The notes under the pieces are model-generated. The model had not been told where the DNA came from. It worked only from the letters and a program-made list of their open reading frames with translations, and ran no database searches. From NCBI GenBank assembly GCA_964583765.1, contig CAZOWW010000033.1, forward strand, positions 1-42,212: a stretch of DNA of 42,212 nucleotides, in the 5' to 3' direction. A program made the translations under genes and the position numbers. Position 1 is the first letter of the stretch, and each line of letters starts with the position of its first letter. Shown here piece by piece: positions 25,372 through 37,092 of the stretch. This DNA is from CAZOWW01 sp964583765. Its GTDB lineage: Bacteria > Actinomycetota > Actinomycetes > Actinomycetales > Kineosporiaceae.

Positions 25372-26082
25372 CTACGAGGGTGACGACATCGCCCGGCGCG
25401 GGAGCCCGCAGATCAGGCACGGTACCCCCCGTCGTTCGAGGCAGGCCTGAAGGAAACGCAGCGCCCCCCACCCGTACGGATCCACGACCTCGACCCCGGA
25501 CAGGTTGACGGTGACGTCGCTCGGCAGGTCTAGGTCGACCGCGGTGAGCCAGCGGTCGAGCAGTTCGTCCATGGCATCCGCCACGAGGTCGCCCGACGGG
25601 CTCAGGACGCACCGACGGCTACTCAGGTCAGGCTGGACGTCCTCGCCCGGAGGGCGGCGAACGTCCGGCAGCGGCGACATGCAGTCGCACGCTTGGCGAC
25701 CTCCGTGGGACGGGAGCTCCTCGCCCCCGTGGGACGGGGGCTCCCCACCTCCGCTGGACAGGAGTTCCCCGCCCCCGGGGGGCAGGAGGTCCCCGCGACC
25801 GGACCGGGGGTCGTCGTCGCAGCCTGGCAGCACCTCGCCCGGGTGGTCAGGTCCGCGGCGTCGGTGGAGTTCCCTGCGCAGTCGCAACTCCGAGAGAAGG
25901 GAGCGCGGCGTCCGGAAGTGCCGTCCGATCAGGCGGCCGGTCGGGCGTGGGCCGCCCTCATCGAGGAGGCCCGCATCGATGCGGCCTGTCCCGCCGATAT
26001 GCGTGCCTGGGCGGGCCCCGACTTCCACGCATCGGTTCGTCCTGCCCAGATGCGGCACTTCGGTTCTTTCCCGACCGTCCAT
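25372..26082 (-). CDS. STAS-domain protein with repeat linker
   Basis: A 236-residue protein. The N-terminal third is Arg/Gly-rich and unrecognised. Residues about 96-127 are four 8-residue repeats of the GGGELLSS / GGEELPSH type, encoded by 24-bp tandem units. The last 70 residues form a STAS-like beta/alpha fold (DVTVNLSGVEVVDPYGWGAL, then an amphipathic helix and VPCLICGLP). STAS proteins act as anti-sigma-factor antagonists or signalling partners. The position where antagonists carry a phosphorylated Ser reads Asp-Pro-Tyr here, so regulation by Ser phosphorylation is doubtful. The start at 26082 has AGGAGAAGG upstream. It follows the two-component pair by 192 bp on the same strand and may be co-regulated with it. 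Confidence 0.68.
   Translation of the reverse strand: MDGRERTEVPHLGRTNRCVEVGARPGTHIGGTGRIDAGLLDEGGPRPTGRLIGRHFRTPRSLLSELRLRRELHRRRGPDHPGEVLPGCDDDPRSGRGDLLPPGGGELLSSGGGEPPSHGGEELPSHGGRQACDCMSPLPDVRRPPGEDVQPDLSSRRCVLSPSGDLVADAMDELLDRWLTAVDLDLPSDVTVNLSGVEVVDPYGWGALRFLQACLERRGVPCLICGLPRRAMSSPS
25701..25796 (-). repeat. 24-bp x4 in-frame tandem repeat in the STAS gene
   Basis: Four 24-bp units (25701-25724, 25725-25748, 25749-25772, 25773-25796) share the pattern cyccg-g-ggac-gg-gctccycgc with several differences between copies. Each encodes eight residues of a Gly/Glu/Leu/Ser-His linker. Confidence 0.8.
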
Positions 26083-26274
26083 CGCAGCCTTCTCCTACCG
26101 CATCGACCAACGGAACGGGAAACGCGGACAGCGATCCCCGGAATCCGGCGCGGGGATCCCTTGGCGGGATCGGTTCGACCGCAGGAGCCGACCGTCCCGT
26201 TCACTCCCCGTCATGCACCTCTCACGCTAGGGAAAGGGCTGTGGAGGAGGTACCAGTCGTCAGTGAGGGTTCCT

Positions 26275-26970
26275 TCACGGCTCCCGCAGCAGATACCCGA
26301 TGCCACGGACGCTGACCAGCAATCGTGGCCGGGAGGGATCGAGTTCGATCTTCTGCCGAATGTTCTTGATATGGGTGTCGCAGGCCCGATCGCTGCTGCG
26401 GTAGGGGCGTCGCCAGAGGTGCTGGGTGATCTCGTGGCGGGTGTACGTGTGCCCAGGACGTCGGGCGAGCAGGGCGAGGAGGCGGAACTCCAGAGGTGTC
26501 AGCGCGACGTTCCGCCCGTCGACCAATGCGACATGCTCGATCAGATCCAGGTGAAGGCCGCCCACGTCGAGGGCGGCAAGGGGTTGAGTGTCCTCACGGT
26601 CCATGTCGCGACGGCGCAGGATCGCCCGGACCCGGGCCAGCAGCTCGGGCATGGAGAACGGCTTGCCGAGGTAGTCATCGGCGCCGACCTCCAGGCCGAG
26701 CACGCGTTCAGCGACATCGGTACGGGCCGTGAGCATCAGGACGGGCACGACGCTCCGGGTGCGCCAGTGCCGGCAGACCTCCTCACCCGGCATCCCGGGG
26801 AGCATGAGGTCGAGCACGGCCAGGTCGTAGGCATTGAGATCCTGCTCGGCCGCCTGCGCTCCGTCGGCCATCACCTCGACGTCGTAACCGACCTGGGTCA
26901 GGTTGTACTCGATGGCATCCGCGATTGCCTTCTGGTCCTCCACGACCAGGATGCGCACAGGCAGAGGCAT
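26275..26970 (-). CDS. OmpR/PhoB-family response regulator
   Basis: This 231-residue protein has an N-terminal receiver domain (E11-D12, phospho-acceptor D54 in AVLDLMLPGMPG, K in GKPF) and a C-terminal winged helix of the OmpR class (ALTPLEFRLLALLARRPGHT, SDRACDTHIKNIRQKIE, VRGIGYLL). It should bind DNA when phosphorylated. Its ATG is preceded by GAGAGG and lies 4 nt after the stop of the large histidine kinase, so that kinase is almost certainly its partner. Targets are not evident; dyad repeats upstream of the kinase gene are candidate sites. Confidence 0.94.
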   Translation of the reverse strand: MPLPVRILVVEDQKAIADAIEYNLTQVGYDVEVMADGAQAAEQDLNAYDLAVLDLMLPGMPGEEVCRHWRTRSVVPVLMLTARTDVAERVLGLEVGADDYLGKPFSMPELLARVRAILRRRDMDREDTQPLAALDVGGLHLDLIEHVALVDGRNVALTPLEFRLLALLARRPGHTYTRHEITQHLWRRPYRSSDRACDTHIKNIRQKIELDPSRPRLLVSVRGIGYLLREP

Positions 26971-26974
26971 GAGA

Positions 26975-30775
<3,801 letters not shown>

Positions 30776-30902
30776 GGGTATCTCCCGTGCCTAACGATTC
30801 GAGTGGCAGGCCGACCGGACCGGCGCATGGGCCGTGCGACAAGCGGGTCGAAACGCGGTTTCCATGTTACGCCCTCAGATGGAGCCACCGATCACTGTGG
30901 GG

Positions 30903-30930
30903 TACTCGGTGAAGAAATCCTCACCGAGTA
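30903..30930. repeat. Perfect inverted repeat, 10-bp arms
   Basis: Arms tactcggtga (30903-30912) and tcaccgagta (30921-30930) have an 8-bp spacer (agaaatcc). It lies about 130-155 bp upstream of the histidine kinase start. There is no T-run on either side, so an operator is as likely as a terminator. Confidence 0.8.
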
Positions 30931-30960
30931 TCGGTACCTCCTTCACCTGGGTGCACCTAT

Positions 30961-30977
30961 GGTGATACCGCATCACC
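30961..30977. repeat. Small hairpin, 6-bp arms
   Basis: Arms ggtgat (30961-30966) and atcacc (30972-30977) enclose a 5-nt loop. It lies between the two larger dyads. Confidence 0.55.
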
Positions 30978-31046
30978 GCAGGGCGACAAGAAAGTCGAGC
31001 AAGGAACTCAGGAAAGAACTCGGGCAGGCAACTCATGCAATGCGAG

Positions 31047-31087
31047 GTGGTGAACGAGATGTGGAGGGGGGGCTTCTCGTTCACCAC
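31047..31087. repeat. Perfect inverted repeat, 13-bp arms
   Basis: Arms gtggtgaacgaga (31047-31059) and tctcgttcaccac (31075-31087) enclose a 15-nt G-rich loop. It is the longest perfect stem I found in the window. It lies in a gene-free stretch and has no T-run after it on either strand. Confidence 0.88.
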
Positions 31088-31544
31088 TGGCATTCCTCGG
31101 TTCGGTCGCCCATGTGTGCAGTAGATTCCCCGTGCCCGCAGTTCCGGACCGACGAGGTCCCATCCCGCCCGTGGGTGTGCATTTTCCCGGGGAACCGTCC
31201 CGCGCAGTCCTCGGCTGGCCGGACGCACCGTCGGTCGCCCGGCGGATTCGGCGACGGTTGGGAGGCGGTACGTCGCCCCTCGTGGTCGACCAGGACAGGA
31301 CGTGACCCGGCCCCGGGCGCCTGCGAGAACTGACGAGGTCGCTCGTCGCGCGTCGCTCGCCTGCACGTCGGAAACAGTCGTCCGGGCCGACGGAACAGTG
31401 CGGATACTTGTGATGTCCGGGCCGCCGGCACTCGAATCGACGGTTGTGGCGGGTCGTAGAGTCGTGATCCAGTGATCGCGACGTCGGTGCTGCGAGATCA
31501 CGATGACGACCGATCCCGTCCGGCCCGGTCCGATACGGCCAGGT

Positions 31545-31566
31545 CCTCGGGTCAGGTGACCCGAGG
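31545..31566. promoter_or_regulatory. 22-bp operator-like interrupted palindrome
   Basis: Arms cctcgggtca (31545-31554) and tgacccgagg (31557-31566) have a 2-bp centre. A further cctcggg at 31588-31594 can pair with the right arm in RNA. The compact symmetry fits a dimeric regulator site; the regulator is unknown. Confidence 0.5.
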
Positions 31567-31596
31567 TGCCCGGCAGATCGGGTTCCGCCTCGGGAT

Positions 31597-31620
31597 ATCA
31601 TGCGCATGATTCCCGGGAAT
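31597..31620. repeat. Two overlapping perfect palindromes
   Basis: ATCATGCGCATGAT (31597-31610) and ATTCCCGGGAAT (31609-31620) are perfect palindromes that overlap by 2 bp. They sit about 240 bp downstream of the GGDEF-EAL stop. Confidence 0.7.
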
Positions 31621-31859
31621 TCGCGTTCGATTACGTCCGTCCCCGTCGTGGGTGGAGACGGCCCCGCGCATTTCCGGCCGGGGAACCGTGCTCGTCCCGG
31701 TGGACTCCGGGACCCCCGGGCGCCGGATTCCCCCGGTCGGCCCTGATCTCCTGGGCGGGTCGAACGGGCGGTGTTCCGGAGATGAACCAGTTCCGCTCCG
31801 GGCCGCGGCGATGAGGTTCCCCGCGGCAGGTGCGGGGCGGAACTCCACGGCGTGTCGAG

Positions 31860-34580
31860 TCACTGTCCGCGGGATCCAGGGCTGCTGGCCAGCCAGTTGG
31901 GTACCGGGTTCGGCGGCTCCGCGGCGGTCCCCTCGGCGTGTTGCTGGGGCACCCCGCGCGCGCCACGCTGGTCCGGCACCTGGTGCCGTGGGCGCATCCA
32001 GAGCAGGTCGTCGAGCGGACGCGGCGGGGAGAAGAGGTACCCCTGGGCGAGACGGCAGCCGAGGTCGGCCAGGATCCGCGCCTGCAACGGGGTCTCGACG
32101 CCCTCGGCGACCACCTCGAGTCCCAGATCCCCGGCGAGCAGCAGCATCGAGCGGATCAGCACCTCGTCCTGCCGCTCCACGCCGAGCCCCGAGACGAACT
32201 TCTTGTCGATCTTCAGGGAGTCCGCCGGGAGCCGGGTGAGGTAGTGCAGCGAGGAGTAGCCGGTGCCGAAGTCGTCCAGGGCGATGTGCACGCCGTTGCG
32301 CCGGAGCGGTTGCAGGCGCGAGGCGGCACGGGAGAGGTCCTGGACCGCGGTCTGCTCGGTGATCTCCAGGGTGAGTCTGCGCGGGTCGAAGGACGCGGAC
32401 TCCAGGGCCCGCTGGACCATGCCGGAGAAGTCCGGCTCCTCGAGTTGGCGTGCGGACACGTTCACCGCCACCCCGACGTCCCCGTCCGGCCAGGTGCGGA
32501 TCTGGCGCAGGGCCTCCTCGAGCACCCACTCACCCATGGGGACGATCAGGCCGGTGTCCTCGGCCAGGGGAACGAACTGGTCGGGTGGGCGCAGCTGGCT
32601 CCCGTTCCGCCAGCGGGACAGGGCCTCGAACCCGACCCAGTGACCGGACTCCAGCTCCACCAGGGGTTGCATCTCCACGACCAGCGCGCCGTCCCTGGTC
32701 GCCACCTCGAGTTCGGCGAGGGTGCGGGAACGTTCGAGGACCAGTTCGGACATCCAGTCCTCGAACACGACCACCTGCGCGCCACCGTTGCCCTTGGCCC
32801 GGTACATGGCCAGGTCGGCGTCCCGGAGCAGTTCCTGGGCGGACATCCGCTTGCCCGAGGCGATGCCGACACTGGCCGAGATCGAGTGGCCGCTCGCCTC
32901 CCGGCCCCAGATTCCGGCGATCACCGAGACGACGAGCCAGCCCACCATGCGGGCGCTCTCCTCGTCGTCGCTGCCGAGCAGGATGGCGAACTCGTCCCCG
33001 CCGAGCCGGGCGACCTCGTCCCCCGGGCGGGCGGTGTCCTGCAGCCGGGCGCCCACGCGCCGCAGCAGGTCGTCCCCGGAGCTGTGGCCGAGGGTGTCGT
33101 TGACCTGCTTGAACCCGTCCAGGTCGATGAACAGGACGACGACCGACCGCGGCCCGGTGAGCCGCTCGCTGAGCATGCGCAGGAAGGCCTGGCGGTTGAC
33201 CAGGCCGGTGAGCGGGTCGGTGGCGGCCTGCTGGGCGAGCTTGGCGCGCAGCCGGATGCGTTCGGTGATGTCGCGGGCGGAGATGATCCAGCCCGGCTGG
33301 TCCCGGCGCAGGCTGACCACGGACTCGCAGTACCGCCACGTACCGTCGGCGTGCCGGAACCGGGCCTCGACTCGGGTGACGTCCGACTCCCGTTCCTGGA
33401 GCGCGGCGATGGTGAGCACGCCGGCCCGGTCGTCCGGGTGCAGGAGCTCTCCGAGAGGCCGCCCGATGAGCGCCCGGGCGGGGAAGCCGTAGACCTCCTG
33501 GACGGCGTCGTTGGCGAACTCCACCCGTCCCTCGGCGTCGAGGTGGATCATCACGTCGCGGCTGTCCCGAACCAGGTCGCGGAACTGCTCGGTCTGCCCC
33601 AGCAGCCGCTGCCAGAGGGTGGTGTTGGTGCGTCCGTGCATGACGATCTGCGCGAAGAGGCCGGCCATGAGCGAGACCGCGAGCCCACGGCTGAGCTGCG
33701 ACCGATCCCCGGGCGTCAGGAGGAACACCGCGGCGGCCGGGATCGGCAGCTGCATGAGGGTCAGCCCTCGGGGACGCTGCCAGTCCACGCTGGACGCGAT
33801 CACGGGACCGACGCCGTCCACCAGCAGCGAGCCGCTGAGGATCCCGACCGCGACCCAGCTGTACCGCAGGCTCTGGGTTGAGTCGTCGCTCACGGCCCAG
33901 ACGAGATCCGCGACCAGGATGGCCACCACGCTCGCGAGCCGCGAGCCGACAGCCATGCGGTGCTGCTCGCGGACGTGCCCGGTGAGCCCACCGACGATCA
34001 TCACGGTGATCAGTGAGGTGAGGCTCCACCAGGCGGCCGGGCGGTGCCACAACGCTCCCGGGGCGCGGTGCAGCAGCCCCGAGGTCGCGAAGACGCTGAC
34101 CATGAGCAGGACACTGCCACCGATCATCCAGCCGTCCAGGAACAGCGTGCCCATCCGGCTCCACGCCCTGGCGGACAGCCGTGACCTCCGGGTGGCGGGC
34201 GGTGCGTTCTGGTCCTGAGATGCGCCCGGGCGGGGGAGCAGCCCCAGAAGGAGACCGCACAGCAGGCCGGTCCCGCGCACCGGCCCCCAGCCCACCCACC
34301 AGGGGAAGGGGACGGCGAGACAGGTCAGGAAGGCGGCGAGCGCCATGACGGGCACCGATCGGACCACTCCGCGGAGCCCCTCGGTGGCCCGTTGGTGCCA
34401 GAGGCGCCATCCGATGATCAGGACCGTGAGCGTGGTGAGGCCGATCGACCAGAGGAGGAGCTGGCGCCCCGATGGACGCAGCGCCACTGCCATGAGTGCC
34501 GGCAGCACCGGGAGCAGGTAGGCACCGGGGCGGACGACCGCCACGATCGGCCGGCGGCCGGCGGGCGTCCCTGATGTCAC
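31860..34580 (-). CDS. Membrane PAS-GGDEF-EAL cyclic-di-GMP enzyme
   Basis: A 906-residue protein. Residues about 15-320 hold roughly eight to ten hydrophobic helices forming a membrane sensor, followed by a PAS domain (about 330-445), a GGDEF domain with intact RLGGDEF (525-531) and an RPGD inhibitory site at 518-521, and an EAL domain with FEALSRW (E652), NVSARQ, EITEQT, DDFGTGYSS (769-777), KIDKKFV and EGVET. Both the cyclase and phosphodiesterase motifs look intact, so it may switch between making and breaking c-di-GMP. I chose the GTG at 34580 because GGGAGG lies upstream; an in-frame TTG at 34622 is the alternative. With the sensor cyclase at 22572 it makes c-di-GMP a local theme. The last 45 residues are Pro/Arg-rich and unstructured. 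Confidence 0.92.
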   Translation of the reverse strand: MTSGTPAGRRPIVAVVRPGAYLLPVLPALMAVALRPSGRQLLLWSIGLTTLTVLIIGWRLWHQRATEGLRGVVRSVPVMALAAFLTCLAVPFPWWVGWGPVRGTGLLCGLLLGLLPRPGASQDQNAPPATRRSRLSARAWSRMGTLFLDGWMIGGSVLLMVSVFATSGLLHRAPGALWHRPAAWWSLTSLITVMIVGGLTGHVREQHRMAVGSRLASVVAILVADLVWAVSDDSTQSLRYSWVAVGILSGSLLVDGVGPVIASSVDWQRPRGLTLMQLPIPAAAVFLLTPGDRSQLSRGLAVSLMAGLFAQIVMHGRTNTTLWQRLLGQTEQFRDLVRDSRDVMIHLDAEGRVEFANDAVQEVYGFPARALIGRPLGELLHPDDRAGVLTIAALQERESDVTRVEARFRHADGTWRYCESVVSLRRDQPGWIISARDITERIRLRAKLAQQAATDPLTGLVNRQAFLRMLSERLTGPRSVVVLFIDLDGFKQVNDTLGHSSGDDLLRRVGARLQDTARPGDEVARLGGDEFAILLGSDDEESARMVGWLVVSVIAGIWGREASGHSISASVGIASGKRMSAQELLRDADLAMYRAKGNGGAQVVVFEDWMSELVLERSRTLAELEVATRDGALVVEMQPLVELESGHWVGFEALSRWRNGSQLRPPDQFVPLAEDTGLIVPMGEWVLEEALRQIRTWPDGDVGVAVNVSARQLEEPDFSGMVQRALESASFDPRRLTLEITEQTAVQDLSRAASRLQPLRRNGVHIALDDFGTGYSSLHYLTRLPADSLKIDKKFVSGLGVERQDEVLIRSMLLLAGDLGLEVVAEGVETPLQARILADLGCRLAQGYLFSPPRPLDDLLWMRPRHQVPDQRGARGVPQQHAEGTAAEPPNPVPNWLASSPGSRGQ

Positions 34581-34723
34581 TGAGGTCCTCCCTGCCAGCC
34601 GCAGCGGTGCCCAGGTAGGCAAACCCGGTGCGCACTCAGCGTCGACCGCTCTGCCGAAGACCTTGAGCCTCCGCGCGAGGCACCTACTCCTTTGCCGGAC
34701 CGAGATCGGTTCCGTCGTGCCCC

Positions 34724-34750
34724 GACCCCGGTCCCGTTCCGGCTGGGGTC
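34724..34750 (-). terminator. Candidate hairpin after the four-TM gene
   Basis: Arms gacccc (34724-34729) and ggggtc (34745-34750) enclose a 15-nt loop, 75-100 bp past the stop of the four-TM gene on its strand. It has no T-run. Confidence 0.3.
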
Positions 34751-34824
34751 ACGGGTATCGGCCGGGACCTGGCGGCGGGATGAGGCTGGGGCGCGGGAGG
34801 ATGAGGTCGGGTCGCAGTGGGTCG

Positions 34825-35415
34825 TCAGGCAGCTGAGTCCTGGCTGGTGGCGACCCCGAAGATCGGCGTCCGCCGGAGCGTCGAAGGTGCGCCGACCCCC
34901 AGGGAGGCACGGGCCGCGAGCACCACCAAGCGCAGCAGCCGATGGGCCAGCACGAAGAAGCCGATCGCCATCGGGAATTCCAGGACCAGCGCGAGGCCGA
35001 GACTTCGCGCCAGATCCGCGCTCGTGGAGGAGGTGAGCACGTCGAACCAGGCGTCCGCGCCGATGAGCGTGCCGCTCACCATGGCGAACAGCACCACGAT
35101 CTGACGTCGCCGCCACAGCGCCCAGGCGGTGGCGCCCAGCGAACACAGCAACGCGACGTCGAAGCCGACCCACGCCGACTTCCAGTGGCCCGCGCGGTAC
35201 TGCATGGGGAGCTCCGCGGCGAGGACCGGGATCCAGATCATCAGTGCGAGGCAGGCACCGACCAGACTCCTCAGGAGCCAGCGCCGCAGCAGGCGGGTGC
35301 GAGGGGTCATGAGCGGGGGCGCGGACTGCATGCGGACCAGCCGCTGGAGAAGGTCCATGCGCTCCCACTCGGACATGGCCGTGAGTGTCCGATCGTCGAT
35401 AGCCATGTCCCTCAT
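34825..35415 (-). CDS. Four-TM membrane protein of unknown function
   Basis: A 196-residue protein with an amphipathic N-terminus (MSEWERMDLLQRLVRMQ) followed by four likely membrane helices at about 48-68, 82-101, 104-124 and 138-158, and a short polar tail. The third and fourth segments carry GTLIGADAWFD and LVLEFPMAIGFFVLAHRLL, a layout I have seen in conserved actinobacterial four-TM proteins without known function. The start is uncertain: ATG 35415 has a weak site, while in-frame ATG 35406 has GAGG very close. It lies upstream of the GGDEF-EAL gene on the same strand with a 244-bp gap, and divergently from the lipoprotein gene. Confidence 0.75.
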   Translation of the reverse strand: MRDMAIDDRTLTAMSEWERMDLLQRLVRMQSAPPLMTPRTRLLRRWLLRSLVGACLALMIWIPVLAAELPMQYRAGHWKSAWVGFDVALLCSLGATAWALWRRRQIVVLFAMVSGTLIGADAWFDVLTSSTSADLARSLGLALVLEFPMAIGFFVLAHRLLRLVVLAARASLGVGAPSTLRRTPIFGVATSQDSAA

Positions 35416-35937
35416 CTCGTACGCCTGCGTGGGTCGTCATGGATCACCGGTGTGACGCCACCGGCTGATGCCTGTCGGATCCAGGTCCTGACCATGCCCG
35501 GTCTCGCTGTCGCAATGCCCGGTCTCGCTGTCCCGAGAAGCCCGGTTCGCCCCGCGGTGACGCTACCGCCGGTGGTCCGGGTCCGGGGGCGGGAGCCCGG
35601 ACCGGTGTGCTCTGCGGTGCCGCGCTCTCGTTCGGTGTCCCGTTGCCGCGGTGGTCGAGTCCGGTCGCGCGGTGTCCTACCTCGGCCCCGTCTCCATCAT
35701 CCGGGCCGGGTCCGAGCTGAACCAGTGGAGAAGCTGTGCGAAGGCTGTGTGCCGGCTTCGTCGGCGACGTCGCAACTCCTCCGGTTCGGTCCCTCGCCAG
35801 GGCAACCCTCTCGGTGCGGTGCAGAGTGATCAGAACGGGATGCAGGCCGCGACGTGGTGCCCGTCGGTGGAAGTCCTCGTTCGGGCATTCGACGGCCGAG
35901 CACTCAACCGGCAGACGACGGTGCCGACAGGATCGGC
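35416..35937. other. 522-bp divergent intergenic region
   Basis: It separates the minus-strand four-TM gene from the plus-strand lipoprotein gene and should hold both promoters. The one clear feature is a 21-bp tandem duplication at 35494-35535. Reading frames here look like noise. Confidence 0.5.
35494..35535. repeat. 21-bp tandem duplication
   Basis: Copies 35494-35514 and 35515-35535 (core atgcccggtctcgctgtc) differ at two positions. They lie about 80-120 bp upstream of the four-TM gene and could be a duplicated regulator site or simple slippage. Confidence 0.75.
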
Positions 35938-36756
35938 GTGACGACGACCGCCGCACCGGGTCCGCGGGTCGGTCCGCGGGCCGGCCGGGCGGATCCAGAA
36001 CGGGCGCACCCAGAACGGGCTCACTCGGGCCGGTCGAGGCGCTCGCGTTGCCTCGCGCGGCTCGGTCCTCTGGCGGCGGCGTCCCTGCTCGTGGCTGCGT
36101 GTTCTCCGTCCGCGCTCCTCGGTCTTGGTGGTCCCGTCGAGGAGGACTCGGCCGTCTCCTCGACCACGCGTCCGCCCATCGCCGTGGCTCGGACCGCCCG
36201 TGCGCCACAGCCGCGGCCAGCGCACTCGCGCGGGCTCGCCGACCAGGAACCCGCCTACCTCACTGCGTTGACCGGACCCCGGGGACCGCGAGGTCCCGGA
36301 GGCCCGCGTGGCCCCGCCGGCCCGCACGGTCCGGGGCCCCTGCTCACCGGGGAGCCGGTGGTACGTCCGTTCCGGGCGCCCGTGAACACGCCTCTGCCGT
36401 CCCTGCGGCCCATGCCGAACTGTCCGCGCTTGTACCTCGGGACGGCATCCATCCCCATGACCGTCACGCCGGCCGCGGGTGCCCTCGTGGTCGGCTTCTC
36501 GACCCTCGGTGATGCCACGATCCGCTCGTACCAGATCACCGCCGTCCCCCAGGCCTTCCTGGGGTCCGCGCAGCCCCCGCTCGTCTCGCGCTCGATGGTC
36601 GCGGGGACCGGATGCCGGAACGTGACGGTGCGGTTGACCGGGCTGGTGCGCGGTGTCGGCTACCAGGTGGAGATCGAGATTCTGGCGAGCTCGGTCCTCG
36701 TGGCCGGGGTCAGCGCGCACACGGTCGGTCGCTACACGCCGGTGACCGTTCTGTGA
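35938..36756 (+). CDS. Lipoprotein with collagen-like tract and Fn3-like domain
   Basis: A 272-residue secreted protein. A long Arg-rich n-region leads to a hydrophobic core and lipobox LVAAC (C55), so it is probably lipid-anchored outside the membrane. A flexible Pro/Arg/Thr-rich stretch follows, then seven consecutive Gly-Pro-X triplets at 113-133 (X = R, R, G, R, A, H, G). The last 100 residues look like a fibronectin type III beta-sandwich (ALVVGFSTLGDATIRSYQI, VTVRLTGLVRGVGYQVEI), with one Cys pair possible (C162, C226). The GTG at 35938 has AGGA about 6 nt upstream and is preferred over the in-frame ATG at 35854, which would give a very long n-region. It may mediate surface adhesion; no partner is visible. 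Confidence 0.7.
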   Translation: MTTTAAPGPRVGPRAGRADPERAHPERAHSGRSRRSRCLARLGPLAAASLLVAACSPSALLGLGGPVEEDSAVSSTTRPPIAVARTARAPQPRPAHSRGLADQEPAYLTALTGPRGPRGPGGPRGPAGPHGPGPLLTGEPVVRPFRAPVNTPLPSLRPMPNCPRLYLGTASIPMTVTPAAGALVVGFSTLGDATIRSYQITAVPQAFLGSAQPPLVSRSMVAGTGCRNVTVRLTGLVRGVGYQVEIEILASSVLVAGVSAHTVGRYTPVTVL

Positions 36757-37092
36757 TCGAGGTGCCCCTGAGCGGGCAATGTCACAGGTCTGATCGTGTG
36801 GTGGGTGGGGATCCACTACGCATCCGGCCGCGAACACTGCTTGGATGGACCGTCCCCTCGAGTACGGATTCTGGAGCTCGCGTGGTGCCTGTCTTCTCCG
36901 CGCTGCCCGGCGACCGCGATGCCGTTTTCTGCCTGTCCCGCGCATCGGCTCGCGGCACTCGGCAATCCCGGCCGCTGGGCCGGGTCGGCCTGGGGGAGCC
37001 CGATCCGTCCAATGATGACCGAGTACTGCACGGGGGGCGTCCGGGGGGATTAGTCTGTCTCAACCCCATTCGGGGGTTCGGGTCTCGTCGTC
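36757..37092. other. 336-bp intergenic region before the Aer-like gene
   Basis: I see no gene. A hairpin aacccc (37062-37067) / ggggtt (37073-37078) with a 5-nt loop lies just upstream of the start region of the next gene and could affect its translation. No clear promoter motif is visible. Confidence 0.45.

Larger units (their letters stand above)
30776..31859. other. 1.08-kb intergenic region rich in dyad repeats
   Basis: The region lies between two minus-strand genes, upstream of the histidine kinase and downstream of the GGDEF-EAL gene. No reading frame has convincing protein character. It contains several perfect inverted repeats, listed separately, and a patch of lower GC at about 30980-31060. 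It should include the promoter of the kinase operon; it could also encode a structured RNA. Confidence 0.6.

Noticed and set aside
30875..31607. Minus-strand frames in the kinase/GGDEF-EAL intergenic region
   Set aside because: Composition is Arg/Ser/Thr-rich without hydrophobic core, they have no good ribosome binding site, and they run across several perfect inverted repeats.
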